A DNA stretch of 64,000 nt from Volvariella volvacea V23 (taxonomy: Eukaryota; Basidiomycota; Agaricomycetes; Agaricales; Pluteaceae). Made by a program: the position numbers and the translations under genes. The stretch covers positions 315,800-379,799 of the forward strand of contig KB722764.1 of NCBI GenBank assembly GCA_000349905.1. Reading direction: 5' to 3'. Below are positions 24,616 to 36,384 of the stretch, in pieces. The notes beneath the pieces were generated by a model. It was not told the origin of the DNA, ran no database searches, and was given only the letters and a program-made list of their open reading frames with translations. Numbering within the stretch: the first letter of the stretch is position 1; every line of letters starts with the position of its first letter.

Positions 24616-24807
24616 TTAAATTGTTAAGTTTCGCAGTGCCAGAGTCCCTGATTGTAGACAACCAGGATTGGGTTTGGTCACCAAGTGCAGAAGAATCGCA
24701 TAAATATTATCCTGAGCTCGGAATCCTTTGTAATCTGCGATCTGTTTGACCTCACTCAGATACACCTGACTGTGACTTCTCTGCGGCAGCTTAAGTCTGT
24801 AGAGCAT
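24616..24807 (-). pseudogene. possible BTB fragment
   Basis: A minus-strand frame contains ILLHLVTKPNPGCLQSGTL, which resembles the LLLxFMHPGPxPN segment of the neighbouring BTB genes. The match is short and degraded, so this is a tentative extra relic. Confidence 0.25.
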
Positions 24808-24929
24808 TGATATATTTCATTAGAAGTGATGCGAGTTGTATCATGGTACGTGTCACTCAGCATTGGTGGGTGGAGAAATGCAAAGACCAATGGAGGACTT
24901 CATATCTGATCGTCATAAAAGTGCTATAA

Positions 24930-25969
24930 TTACAAGTAATCGCTCATCTTGCGCCTGCTCTGAGTGTCAATAAGCTTTCCAAGCTTCTCTAATTGAGGGG
25001 TAACCCTATACATGCATGCCCGTTCATGCCTGTCACACTTATTCGATTTGACAGACTCTATTTCTCTATACGCGCTAATGAGGCTGAGACGAGACCCCGA
25101 AAAATCATTCACTATCCATCGTCAAAATTCACCCAGTTTCTCGTAATATTTGTCCAGTAGTGGGCATCTGTCAATAGAGCGCGGGAAGACAAGGGAGTCT
25201 TCAATCTTATAAAATGTATGATGCCACATAGCCTGCCATGAGCTCTATTAGTTGTGGGCTCGCAAAAAGAGGGCATTCCTTACCCATGCACGGAATGCTT
25301 TGTCACTTTTTATGCTGCTATGTGTTTCCTCCATAGATCGGAATACAGTCAATGGAGCAACGACATCACACAAGTCGGTATGACCATGGGATGCGGCATA
25401 CGAAATGACAAGGAATGGGTCTTCCTTCCCTCTCGCTCTGAGAAAAAATGAGTATAGCCAACACCGGAAGAACAATCCGAACATACTCCATTGTCCACTT
25501 GCATGCCTCCACTGCTGAATATATTCCATACTTTTCCGCTGCCTCAGCCACCTTGACAACTACTTTCAAGGTGACTTTCCCGGTTCGGATATTCGGAAGA
25601 GGTCCTGGATGCATAAATGCCAGGAGCAAATTCAACTCCTCAGAATTTTCTGGTAATATAATTTCATCCGACACTTCCGAGTCCGCTGTTCCGGTGCTGG
25701 CAACATCACCTCCAGTGGAAGCAGAGGAGAGGAGGTTGCTGCTGTACAGGGAGAGAATAACACTGTGCACGCCAAAGCGCAAGCCATCAGAGGATATAAG
25801 AACAGCATCGACAGGGATGGAGCAGGTTTTGCCCTGTGCAAGAGTGGTTACTGGCAATGTTGAGAAAAGGTAAATTGATTGAAATGCGTGTCTAGGGTTC
25901 AAACAAACCTGAACAAGGGGGATAGGTGGCGTTCTTGCATGACGTTTTTGTGTCTTTCGGCAAAGCCAT
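24930..25969 (-). pseudogene. BTB/POZ domain protein B, interrupted by a stop codon
   Basis: Exons 25969-25909, 25850-25487, 25437-25284 and 25244-24930 mirror gene A. BTB core: VLISSDGLRFGVHSVILSLY, LLLAFMHPGPLPN, AAEKYGIYSAVEAC; the middle region ends KAFRAW. In exon 4 a TGA (25124-25122) interrupts the frame after KYYEKLGEF. The same frame continues to RRKMSDYL, matching the C-terminus of A, so this looks like a recent nonsense mutation. A truncated product of about 230 residues that keeps the BTB domain could still be made. Confidence 0.65.
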
Positions 25970-27037
25970 CGCTATCTCGAGGTGTTGAGGGATATGATGT
26001 GTAGAGAACAGTTCAGTGGTTTCGTGAGTGGTTATAAGGTATCAAGTAAGGGCTATAGCAGCCTAAAAGGCATAGTAATACTATGCAATGAATCAATCAA
26101 TACCGACGCCTTCAGACTAATTTTGGAGTATTCCAAGCTATTGTAACCAGGTGAAGTGTATTGCCATGTACCGTGTGTATGCGCAGCTATAGTGCTTGGA
26201 TTCCAATGCGCAGTACCACTTGATCGTGATGGCACAGTCCCATCATCTAGATGCTGCGCAAACACTCGCCTCGGTCATCCACTTTTGGTGCGGTCGAATT
26301 GTCCTGGATCATGTTGATGCAGATGTTTGTATGTCCCAAAATTCAATCTAATCATACTGACACGTAACTACACGTGTACCAAGTCATGTCTGCTTGCAAT
26401 TAAGAGCATCTTCGAACAAATGAGAGATTCATAGGAACGAGTAAGCCAACTACACTCGCACTTTCACTTTTATTTTGGTGCTGAACATGAATATGCGATG
26501 CAGACATAGGAGGGTCAATCAGTCGCAGTCGCATTTGTTGTAGATCTCTTTGAATTTCTGTCTCATTACGATAAATAGGTCGCATACATGCAAAGTATGC
26601 ATTCACATAAATTTCTAATCTAATCCCTAACCCGGAGTGTCATATTCAAAGCTTATAAAAATTGGCTCAATTTACCTTTTGTTCGCGATGTAGGGTGGAT
26701 GTGGTATGGAGAGCAGTGCGTAGGGGTATTTTGAGCCCCTGGATATTAACGAAGTTTAGAGAGGAGTCGACGGCGTAGTCACGATAAAACTGCGCAATGA
26801 CCCGCAGCCGATGTATCCTGCTCCTACGCAAACACGCACTTTGGAAGCACAGAAGGCGGCAGATTCGCGCAGACCCAATTCCAAGCGAACAAGATAGCAG
26901 CGTTCAAAAATTCCAAGCAACATTGCAGTCCGTCCACCGTAAACAAAATCACAAAATCACAGCAAATAAGCATGATAACGCAGCACACGGGTAGAGCCAT
27001 GCCTCCACACCCCCAGATCCAATCCAAAACACCCCAC
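25970..27037. other. spacer between BTB B and BTB C
   Basis: No intact gene. It holds the second copy of the dispersed repeat (26580-26705) and the promoter of gene B. Confidence 0.35.
26580..26705. repeat. dispersed repeat near BTB genes, copy 2
   Basis: Partner of the repeat at 24480-24605, sharing the exact 18-mer CTAATCCCTAACCCGGAG and flanking similarity on both sides. Confidence 0.6.
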
Positions 27038-28179
27038 TCACGGATCCACATCCCTCACAAACTCCCGCAACGACACCGGCCTCCTGCTCAAATCCTCCTT
27101 GACCTGCGCCACCCCATGCAGCCAGTCCCTCGACAGCTGTATGCACGACTTGTGCTGCCGCCGCCAGTCGCGGCCCGCGCTCGCACACGGGCACGTCAGC
27201 CGGTACTCCTTCCACCGCTGCAGCAGGTCCGGCCCGTTCAGCATGTGCTCCTGGAAGATCTTGAGCACCGCGCCCCGGAAGTCCTCCATGCCCGTGCACC
27301 CCTCGGGCGCGCCAACGTCGATGTCGAGGACCTGTTGGCGGATGTGGTTGTACCGCCGGTGCCAGAGGACCTGTGGGGGCGTGTCAGACGCGTGGATGTC
27401 GCGCAAGACGTAATATGATAGATGCAACGCGTGGGGGTGTCAGTTGTGGGCGATTCGGAGATGGTGAGGCGATAAGGCTCTGATACGCACCCATGCCCGG
27501 AAGTGGACGTGGTCGTCGATCCAGTCGTCCGCGTCTGAGATGTCCTTTGACCACGTCAAAAGACACGCTTGGTCTGCCAAGTCGCGGTAATCGTGCCTCA
27601 GGGCGTATCCAAGTACCGCCATCGGGTACTCCTTCATTCTCAACCTGTCAGAAAGAGAAAACGAACAAAGAACGTCAACACGCGGCACAGACAACAAGAG
27701 CGCCAGAAAGATAAAGCACGGATACGACGTACTCCATCGTCAACTTGCACACCTGCAGCGCCGAATAAACCTCATACCTCTCCGCCGCATTCGCCAAATC
27801 CCTCAACGCATGGATCGACAGCTCCCGGATATCAGGCTGCGCGCGGCGGTGCATAAACTTGAGGAGCATCCTCAGCTCCCAAGCTCGGTCCTTGAGCACA
27901 CACAGCTTGAGGGACACGCCCTCCTTCTTGGTCGGGTACGGAAACGCGCCGCTGAAGCGGTCGATGTTGTCGCTGTGCGCACCGAACCGCTCGCCGTCGC
28001 GCGATTCGATGATGGCATCGATAGGGAGCGTGCAGGGGCGGTCGGGATCCTCTGCAGGGTGGTTTGATCGTCGCGTTAGCTCGAACGGCTCGAAACATGT
28101 GGGTGAAAGGGTGCTGACCTGCCAGTGGACATATGGGATATGCGTTTTTGCTTGGGTATGTATCTGGTCTGAAGCCCAT
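27038..28179 (-). CDS. BTB/POZ domain protein C
   Basis: Exons 28179-28119, 28051-27733, 27644-27491 and 27370-27038; 288 residues. The first exon ends in CPLA, as in genes D and E. BTB core: IIESRDGERFGAHSDNID, LLLKFMHRRAQPDI, AAERYEVYSALQVCKLTM. The middle region includes LGYALRHDYRDLADQ and HFRAW. The C-terminal region has a CPC motif (LTCPC) followed by KSCIQLSRDWL, giving a Cys-x-Cys...Cys pattern shared with D and similar in E. It is richer in G+C than its BTB neighbours. Probably an intact adaptor-like protein of unknown partner. Confidence 0.75.
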
Positions 28180-28495
28180 TTCCGGAGGAAGGGAGGGAGT
28201 TGGACGAAAAAGCGAGTGAGGGGCAGTTTATTGGCCGTTCGGCGAATGTTTGTATCTTTACATCATGGACCTAGCTAAGCGAGATGGTGGTGCCGTCATT
28301 CCGGCAACTAGAGCAGTCCGTGGGGAGAGCGGGAAACGATAGCGAGAGCAGTCAGGATAGCAAGGATGAAGATGGTAGGAGTTGGTATTTAATTAATGCC
28401 AACCCCTCTGAGAGTATAGTTGCATACTCTGTGTACGCCGTGACGCTAGTGCACTAGATATGACGGCTATGTTGAGAGCAAACATCAAGAGTACA
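28180..28495. other. promoter region of BTB C
   Basis: No coding signal seen in about 315 bp between BTB C and the next minus-strand gene. Confidence 0.35.
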
Positions 28496-29089
28496 TCAAC
28501 GCCCACCTCGCTCAGGACAGCAACACGTCGCTTGCAGTGGCACCGAACAATGGCAAGTGGTATACCAAGTGGGCTCATGCTCCACGCCCAGGTGCGCCTT
28601 GACCCTCTCGATCAGCTCCCTACACTCCTTCGTCTTCAGCCACTCCAGCGCCTGCCTTGTCTTGTTCGACCCAAACGCAGCCGCAGTCGCAATCCCGACC
28701 TTCTTCTCATCCACCTGCCCGCTCCCCTCCTTCACCCTCCGAATCTTGACGCGATACGTCGGGAGCCTGTACTTTTCCTCGATAATCCTCATGCACAGCC
28801 TGGGAGACACATGCATATAACTCTCGTCCCCAAAGAACCTCTGCTGGTGGTGCCTCTGGCTCGCAAACTGCTCCGAGAGAAACGCGTACCCAAACACCCT
28901 CCAGTTGTCGTCCTTGAACTGCCATAACCGCTCTGGCGGGCAGAACAGCTCGTCGTCGGGGCGGGTGACCGCGATGCGGTCGACTTCGAGCGGAAGCTTT
29001 TTGGCGCTTGTGTACAGCCCTTCGTCTATCTCTGTCGATTCTGGCGTGGGCTGCTGCTGCCCAGTCTGCTCCTCGTCCGACGCGAACAT
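28496..29089 (-). CDS. hypothetical protein, 197 residues
   Basis: Single open frame starting MFASDEEQTGQQQ and ending in a Cys-rich tail (TTCHCSVPLQATCCC). The middle is rich in charged residues (ERLWQFKDDNWRVFGYAFL; RVKIRRVKEGSG). No signal peptide, membrane span or domain I recognise. Sustained G+C-rich codon use and lack of stops over about 590 bp support coding. The final 20-30 residues could be replaced by a spliced exon. Same strand as the flanking genes. Confidence 0.55.
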   Translation of the reverse strand: MFASDEEQTGQQQPTPESTEIDEGLYTSAKKLPLEVDRIAVTRPDDELFCPPERLWQFKDDNWRVFGYAFLSEQFASQRHHQQRFFGDESYMHVSPRLCMRIIEEKYRLPTYRVKIRRVKEGSGQVDEKKVGIATAAAFGSNKTRQALEWLKTKECRELIERVKAHLGVEHEPTWYTTCHCSVPLQATCCCPERGGR

Positions 29090-29691
29090 GGGCACACAAA
29101 TTCAGTGCGAACGCTCGTCGGTGTGAATTTAAACGCGTGACTGTGACGCTATTTCGCGCAGTCAAGTCACTCTAGCTTTTTGTGTTTCGTGATAGCTCGT
29201 AAATCGAATCTAAGACTACAGATCCGTGGATGAGTAGGTAGGGTATGTACAATCAGAATCCCCTATCAAGGCTGTCATGAGACAAAAGTCCGAGTCTCCA
29301 ACAATGTCATCCCCGCTGGTTCTTGGTGGCGTGTGGCGTGTCCAATCCTTGGAGCGCACACCGGTGATCGCAAAGAAAGGCACGCTTAGTGGGGTTCCGT
29401 CCACGAGTAACTAAGCAACAGCTCGAAGTCCTCGCATTGTCGCTTGCACGAACCAGCCGGTGTGAGAACCCTCTGCCGATCAGGAACGCAAAGGGCGAGC
29501 ACGGTCGCATGGGGCGTCGACGGATGGGTATACAGAGCCGAGCAAGCAAGCTAACAGATAACACACTCCGATTCCGGCTTTGTAAGTTTTGCTTCCAACC
29601 GAGCTCGAAGAGTCTCGTCCGGTGCGATATACGAACTGCCACTGAGAGAGAAACCCCTCAACAACACGACAAACGAGTGAACATGTGCAAC
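29090..29691. other. spacer, no gene supported
   Basis: About 600 bp between two minus-strand genes; only short shadow frames. Confidence 0.35.
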
Positions 29692-30997
29692 TCACGCATA
29701 CTGCAAACTGGAGCCCATCATACTCTCCTCCAACGGAGCCACAATCTCGGTCTCCACGTCGTACTGGTTCCGCCGGGACCCCAGCGCCTGGGCGGTAACG
29801 AGCTGCTTGTTCGACTTGAGCCTCAACATCACCGTCGGCCGTGGCTTCTGCCGCGTCAGGCCCAGCCCGGCCCCAAACGAGCGTGGACTGGGTGGTGTCG
29901 GAGCCGCACTAGCTGCGCCAGAAGAAGAACCAGAGGCAGAAGGAACGGAGAGCAAGGATGGCGAAGAAGACGATGCTGAGGGCTGGGGTGTCGGCTCAGG
30001 GACGATGAACTGGGCATCGACCCATGTTGGGGGGCTGGTTTCGAGAATGGAGAGGTGGAGGCACCACGAGCCGGGTTTGGGGCCGCTGGATTGGCCGTCG
30101 GGGGTTATGGAGAATGCGAGGCGCCATAGACGGGCTGTCGTGCAGGGAAGGGTGAACAAGAGCAGGCGGTGCTGGGGTACGGGACACACCTCGTGCGATG
30201 AACTCTAGGACGATCTCTTTCGACACCCACATCCTCTTCTGGAACCGCACAATCTCAAAGTGAGCGACAAAAGACCCCTCGTCTCCCGGCACGTCCTCGA
30301 CGAGGATGCCGTCGGGCGGGACACCCTCGCCCAGGAGCATCTGGTCTGCCGGCGAGACGGACGAAAACTCGGGCGTCATTCGCAGGCGCTGGAAGAGCGG
30401 CTGATCCGAGTTGAGCAAACACGCGATTCGGATTTCGGATATCGCATCGGGTTTGAGGGGCGCGGCGAACGATAAAAGGGCGGTCAAGAGGTCGGGCACC
30501 GTCGTCTCCTCCGTCATCTCCTCCTCCGGACGTCGTTTGAGCACGGCCCAGTACAGCGGCGTGTGGCCCTCTATCGACTTTTCCTGCAGCAGGTCGGAGA
30601 GGGAGAGGGCGTTGTTGGCGCATGCGTCGGCGCAGCTGCGCAGGATGCCTATCGGCGCGGACGCATCCAGGGCTTGTTCTCGAACCAGATCGCGGATGAG
30701 GCCTTGGACGGTGGTTCGGACTTCGCGAGACGTGCGGGACCCCCAGAACTTGAACGAGAAGGGCTGTTTCTTTGCTTGTGGTGGACGTGAAGAGGCAGAG
30801 GTGGGCGTCCAGTTTGGACGAGAGGAGCTGGAGGGTGATTGTGGAGACTGTTCGGGTTGGAGCTGGTCTTGGTGCTGTTTAGGAGACTTTCCGTCCGCAG
30901 CATAGGTGAGCTGGGGGTTGGCTGAGAGTGCGTCATAGGATGGGGGTGGCTCTGTTGGGGTGGTATCATCTGGGAGGGGTATTTTGTCAACGATCAT
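29692..30997 (-). CDS. conserved-type hypothetical protein (two exons, 416 residues)
   Basis: Exons 30997-30190 and 30134-29692, with a 55-nt intron and matching phases. An N-terminal Pro/Ser-rich disordered stretch (about residues 1-90) leads to a helical region that includes RSCADACANNALSLSDLLQ and EGHTPLYWAVLKRRP, the latter resembling a single ankyrin-like motif. After the intron comes a beta-rich segment (LWRLAFSITP; GSWCLHLSILE) with a Ser/Pro linker, ending ESMMGSSLQYA. The pattern suggests a conserved basidiomycete protein of unknown function; no catalytic motif seen. The start is the first ATG of the frame (MIVDKIPLPDD). Confidence 0.7.
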
Positions 30998-32472
30998 TGA
31001 GAGTTTGGTTGCGGGTTCGCTGACGGTGCAGGGGATGGACTGGGTGGACAGGAGAAGTGCAGGGGCTGCCGACGGTCTCTCAGCGCCAATGAGGATGTGC
31101 AACTGCCTGCTACTTTGTCGCTGCTGCGGTTTGCTGTGTCAATGTATTCCGGCCTGGTATCATTGCCACGACCGCCAACTGGATTTGTCATGCCTTTGAA
31201 CCTTGATTGCCGTAGATTCGGAAAACAAATCAATACAACCTTCTCTTCCAGGTCAGAACGTCCAGCACGAAGAATGTGCCACCCGAATATGTTTACCCAC
31301 AGATCGCCCAATTAGCATTACCGAGCCAACTCACGCCTGTGGGTCTACCCAAGTTCGCCGTTCGTTCTCCCCTGATATATTGTATTTCCACCTAAAGAAC
31401 GCCCCTCAGCAGTCACAAGTGCTGTCATGACTTGAGCTTCGCTGTGACGGATCCAAGAACACGAGGCCAACGTTAAAGTACCCGCACGGGTGTAGGAAAA
31501 AGGGTCCTTACGTGTAACCGCCCTGCAGGTTGGCGGGCGCTTGCTCAATCCTTTGGCTTGTACGAACATCGGGGCTATAGCGGAGCTGACCTGAACTTCC
31601 TCAACGCCCATCTGCGCGCCCACACTTCGCGACTGTAGGTTTGATTCCCAACTCTGTTCAGTGTTCGGACGTGATTGCCCTGTGGTTCTGCCTCATCAGA
31701 CGACTCTTCCTCCGTGGGCTTTCCAATCTCCCGTACGGTTTATCGCTTCATTTTGCATATCAGCGCATGGCACGCTCGGTAGTTCACGACTAGCAGTTGA
31801 TAGTAGGGTACCTATTCCAGCCTATCTCCTTACAGGCGCTATACGCTGGGGTCAGATGACGACATCATGGGGATCACCCCCTTGGCAGCTTCCCAAACGC
31901 GGCAAGGGTTTTCTACAGACAACAGAGTACCCTATCGTGGCGATTGCGGCCATCCCATATCAGGCCCATCAAGTACAGCTCAAACTCTGTTCACTTGGAA
32001 CACCCTCCATCGATGTAAGTTTTTCATTTCCATCCACCACACCAGCTAGATTGAGCCACAATGCCTTCCACGTTCCTGGCCCTCGTGATTGCAGCGTTCA
32101 TTTCCATCCGCAAGTCCATTTCTCACCCTCATCTCCATCCTCACCTCGAGATATCTCCGCTCCTCCAGTCACCTCATCTTCGCCAATCTCTGCAAAGCCA
32201 ACCAATCATGCCGTGTAGATAATGCGTGTGAAAGTGGACCCTCACTTCCCAGTGGATCTGCATCATCATCAACCTGCATTCAGTCTAATCCGCTCGCGTA
32301 GCACCTCACAATGCCGGTTCTCCACAAAAATACTCGATTTATTTGACAACGGCAGCCCGGTTCTTTATTTGGGTGCCGGCAGATATTTCCTTCCACCTCC
32401 CCCCTTCTACGGTTATAAATACGCACCTTGCTTCGTTTGCTTCGAGCTTCCCCCTTCCCCTGAGTGCGACAG
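30998..32472. other. 1.5 kb intergenic region with a TATA box
   Basis: Divergent promoter space between the minus-strand hypothetical gene and the plus-strand P450. No gene supported. TATAAAT at 32414-32420 lies about 53 bp before the P450 ATG. Confidence 0.4.
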
Positions 32473-34747
32473 ATGGACTCCTTTGTCTCCGTCGCCACCC
32501 GCGGCGCCTCGTTGTTGGCCATCCCCACCGCCCTGCTCCTCTTCCTCGTGTTCAGACGTTCTCGGTCGTCAATCCCCTACCCACCTGGACCCAAACCCCT
32601 TCCGTTGGTTGATAATGCCTTTGATATACCCTCCGTGAAACCATACCTCACATATACCCAATGGCAGAGGCAATACAACAGTGAGACCACCCTCCGACGC
32701 TCGCCTGATCGCCGTCTAACAACTCGCAACAGGCTCCTTAATCCACCTTCAAGCGTTAGGTCAGCATGTGCTTGTTATCAATTCATTCAAGGACGCCGTG
32801 GAATTGCTCGAGAAGCGTGCACAAGTATACTCTTCTCGTCCTTACATCCCCATGGTTGAACTGTCAGCACCGACCCTTCCTTCCACCGTCCGATTCAGGG
32901 CACTAAGTCTTCGCTTAGACTGCAATGGCACGAGTTCAACCTCGTCCTGCTCCCCCACAACTCGCTCTGGCGGCGCCACCGCCGCCTCTTCCACCAAATG
33001 TTCAGAAAAGAAGCAGCCGGGGCGTTCAACCACATCATCGTCAAAAAAACAGAAGACATGATCCAGAGTGTCTTATCCACGCCGCACGACTTCCGCGCCC
33101 ACGTGAAAACGTACGTCTTGTCTCACCCTCACATATATTCTCTCAGCGGGCTTGGCGGTGTACCAATATACCTCGAATTGGCATAGCCTAGCAGGCGCGA
33201 TCGTGCTCTCCGTGGTGTACGATTACGACGTGTCGCCCACGGGCGATCGGTTCGTCGATTTGGTCCAGTCGGCGATTCACGAGGTCGACCGCGCTATCCT
33301 CCCCGGATCGCACCTCGTGAACACGTTCCCCGTTCTGCGCCATCTGCCGCCCTGGTTCCCGGGTGCGGGCTTCCACAAGGTGGCTGAAAAGTCGCGGCAG
33401 TTGACGTGGGAGATGCGGATGGCGCCTGTGGACATGGTGAAGAAGAAGATGGTGCGTTTGTGCTTCTGTTTGGTCATTTTTTGGCTGGATGGTGAATGTG
33501 GTGTTGGGCAGGCAACTGGAGCGGGTTCGCAGTGCGTTTTGGGGCAGCTGTTGGAGCGGAATGATGCACAGGGCGGTTCGAAGGAGGAGGAAACGGTGAT
33601 AACCAATGTATCGGCAGTAGCTTACGCAGGTACGTGAACCCCTTTTCTCGCTCGTATATTAAGGCACTTAATCTCCATATCTATACCCAGCGGGGGCCGA
33701 CACCGTGAGTCCCATTCTTGCTTTCCCATCCGGCAGCGATCTGACATCGCTAAATCCAGTCATACGCCGGCATGGTCTCCTTCATCCTTGCCATGGCGCT
33801 CCACCCGCACATCCAACAGAAAGCCCAGGCAGAGCTCGACCGCGTCGTCGGCCACGGCGAGCTGCCCGACTTTTCCGACCGCGACTCGCTGCCCTACACC
33901 GAGGCCATCTTCCGCGAGCTCCTCCGCTGGAGACCCATCACGCCGCTCGCCGTGCCCCACGCTACGACGGAGGATGACGTCTACGAGGGGTACTGGATAC
34001 CAAAAGGTACGAACGCCCCCAAATGATCCGTCTCTCTGCTTTCCGTCATTGATTAAAACACCCCACCGGACATGCAGGGACGATCGTCATGGGAAACGCG
34101 TGGTATGTCCCCTCCCTGCGTCCTACGTTCTAACGTAGAATATCTGTGGGGCCGTGCTTTACTTACTGATCGTGATCGTCGTTCTACTACCACTGTTTGT
34201 GCCCGTGCTCGTTCCCGTGCCGCTGCTGCTCCCAGGGCGATGACGCACGACGAGACAATTTATCCCGAACCAGACCGGTTTATGCCAGAAAGGTTCCTTG
34301 ATGCATCAGGGAACCTCAACAATGACGATAGAATCCTGTCGTTTGGATTCGGAAGGAGGTGCGGAGCTGTCTATCCCCATTTGTGCTGTCGTCGCGTTCG
34401 ACTCTGACTTGCCTTGGTCGTAGAATTTGTGCTGGGAGATATTTGGCGAGTAATTCGGTGAGTATTGGTGCCTGTGGTTCAGCGTTGACGTTCTGATGGC
34501 GCGAGAAGCTGTGGTTCTTTATTGCGTCTATGCTCGCGATGTTTGATATCAAGAAGGCTGTCGATGAATCGGGAAAAGAGATTGAGATTGACCCGGATTA
34601 CGAGGACGGTGTTGTCAGGTACGAAGACCTTTGATGTAGCGAATCCTCAGTCTAATGTCCTTTTGTTTATACAGCCACCCAAAGGACTTCCAATGTCGAT
34701 TTATACCCCGCTCAACAAGGACCTTCCGGAATATTGACGTTGCTTGA
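32473..34747 (+). CDS. cytochrome P450 (O-methylsterigmatocystin oxidoreductase-like)
   Basis: Single P450 unrelated to the 5' array; about 510 residues in many short exons. It has an N-terminal anchor helix (LLAIPTALLLFLVF) and then the hinge PYPPGPKPLP. Further along are SLWRRHRRLFHQMF (C-helix), LAGAIVLSVVYDYDV, the I-helix AAGADTS, ELLRW (ExxR), PEPDRFMPERF and the haem motif FGFGRRICAG with the ligand Cys. The end is best read as HPKDFQCRFIPRS to TGA at 34745-34747; the other frame would stop at 34737 and loses this conserved tail. The organisation is that of the large basidiomycete P450 group annotated as O-methylsterigmatocystin oxidoreductase-like; the true substrate is unknown. Confidence 0.9.
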
Positions 34748-35034
34748 TACGATCGGTCGCGATAGCATGGTTTAAAGGAACATTTTAGTGTATTATTCAG
34801 AACTGTAGCACTGCCCTGGACTTGTGATTCGTGTTATGATTATTCTAGTATACCCAAATCAATCCCATGGTTATCCGCTAAAGGATAACAACTATCTTGT
34901 GGGATTTATGTAAATGCAGTCGCGAATGGAGTAAGTGGGCACGATGCAGCACGGCCCTGTATATCTACTCGTCCATCAGCTGGTCATGCTAACACTACAC
35001 ACTAGCGTCAAAGACCGCAGTTTCTCATTCATCT

Positions 35035-36096
35035 ATGTCCACCGGAATTTGGATAAAGCGCACCAGCACACCATCTAAATTCCCAATTCCTCCGGCATGC
35101 CCATTGGCAGGTACTTGTATTGCTTTCTCAAAATCTACGCTAGCTGATAGATCATCAATTGCTGGACTGAAGCTGATCCTGTTCATCCCTGTAATCTCCC
35201 TATCGATACCGTCATCAAGTGCTCAGATGGGGGTTACCTTGGAGCACACAGCGAAAACCTGAGCACGTTCAGCGCAGCGTTTCCATCTGCTAGAGAGAAC
35301 AAGCTCAAGATGGAAGATTCGGCATATGACCTACGCGTCCTTAGTGAAAATAAAGGGGTGTTGTCTTTGCTCCTCAAGTTTATGCATCACGCACCGCAAC
35401 CCAAGGTTCAAGATGTTGATATGGATACACTGGAGGGTCTTGCAGAGGCGGCAGAAAAGTACTCTATTTATTCAGCAACTCAAGTCTGTAGGTTGGCCAT
35501 GGAGTAAGTGACCTCTGATCGTCGATCCCGAAGTGATGAGACTGAAAACAGGACCTTATGCGGAACTCAAATTTGACAGGATGAGGATGAGAAAATCGGC
35601 CTTGTCTGTACTCAATTATGCTCTACAGCATAAGTACAAAGACTTGATCGACTCCGCCTCCATGCTAACCGTCAATGAGTCAATCCCAAGAGTCCATCGC
35701 TTCATCAAAGACGACAAACACTTCCGAGCATGGGTATGTTCCCTTGTCGTGCTTGTCCATCTACGATACCAACTCACGCAGGTACTCTGGAATCACCGAC
35801 ACGAGGAAATCAAAGAGAGGATAGAGGATATGGACGAAGGAATAGCACTATCTGACTGCAGTGGGATGCGAGACTTTCAGCAGCACATCCTGGAGGTGTT
35901 TGAGAGAACTCCTTTGACAGGACCGGAAATGTATCAGAATTGGAGGGGATACTGGTTGACGTGCCCTTGTAATGACCGCGACCGTCGTGGGTCATACGAC
36001 TCGTGTATCCAACAATCGCGCGATTGGCTGAGCAGTATCAGGGACAATCTAAGCAACAACCCATTGACTTTGAAGGAATTCCTGGACGATATTTAA
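35035..36096 (+). CDS. BTB/POZ domain protein D
   Basis: Exons 35035-35110, 35173-35503, 35580-35733 and 35782-36096; 291 residues, all phases consistent. The short first exon ends CPLA as in C and E. BTB core: VIKCSDGGYLGAHSENLSTF, LLLKFMHHAPQPKVQ, AAEKYSIYSATQVCRLAM. The middle region has LNYALQHKYKDLID and HFRAW. The C-terminal region has LTCPCN followed by SCIQQSRDWL, and ends LTLKEFLDDI. It opens the plus-strand half of the BTB array, downstream of the P450. Confidence 0.8.
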
Positions 36097-36384
36097 TGTA
36101 CGAATGACGGGCAGTACGTACTTACTACTTGTAGTACACCACAGCCTCACTACAATTCCAACTCCGCACTTAGTGATTATTAGCAATATACTGCGCAGAT
36201 GCGTATTCTCCACGTGTATTAAATTCGGGCTGAGCGCTGAAATCACAACTGCGCGTGCGTGTGCAGTGGGGTGCCAAGCATTTGTCTGCGTCGTAGACCC
36301 CACATCTAATATACATATAAGATGTCGTCAGCGGTAGATGCAGCCCTCCTAAATACAATCAACTTCTGACCACCGACACCCCTC

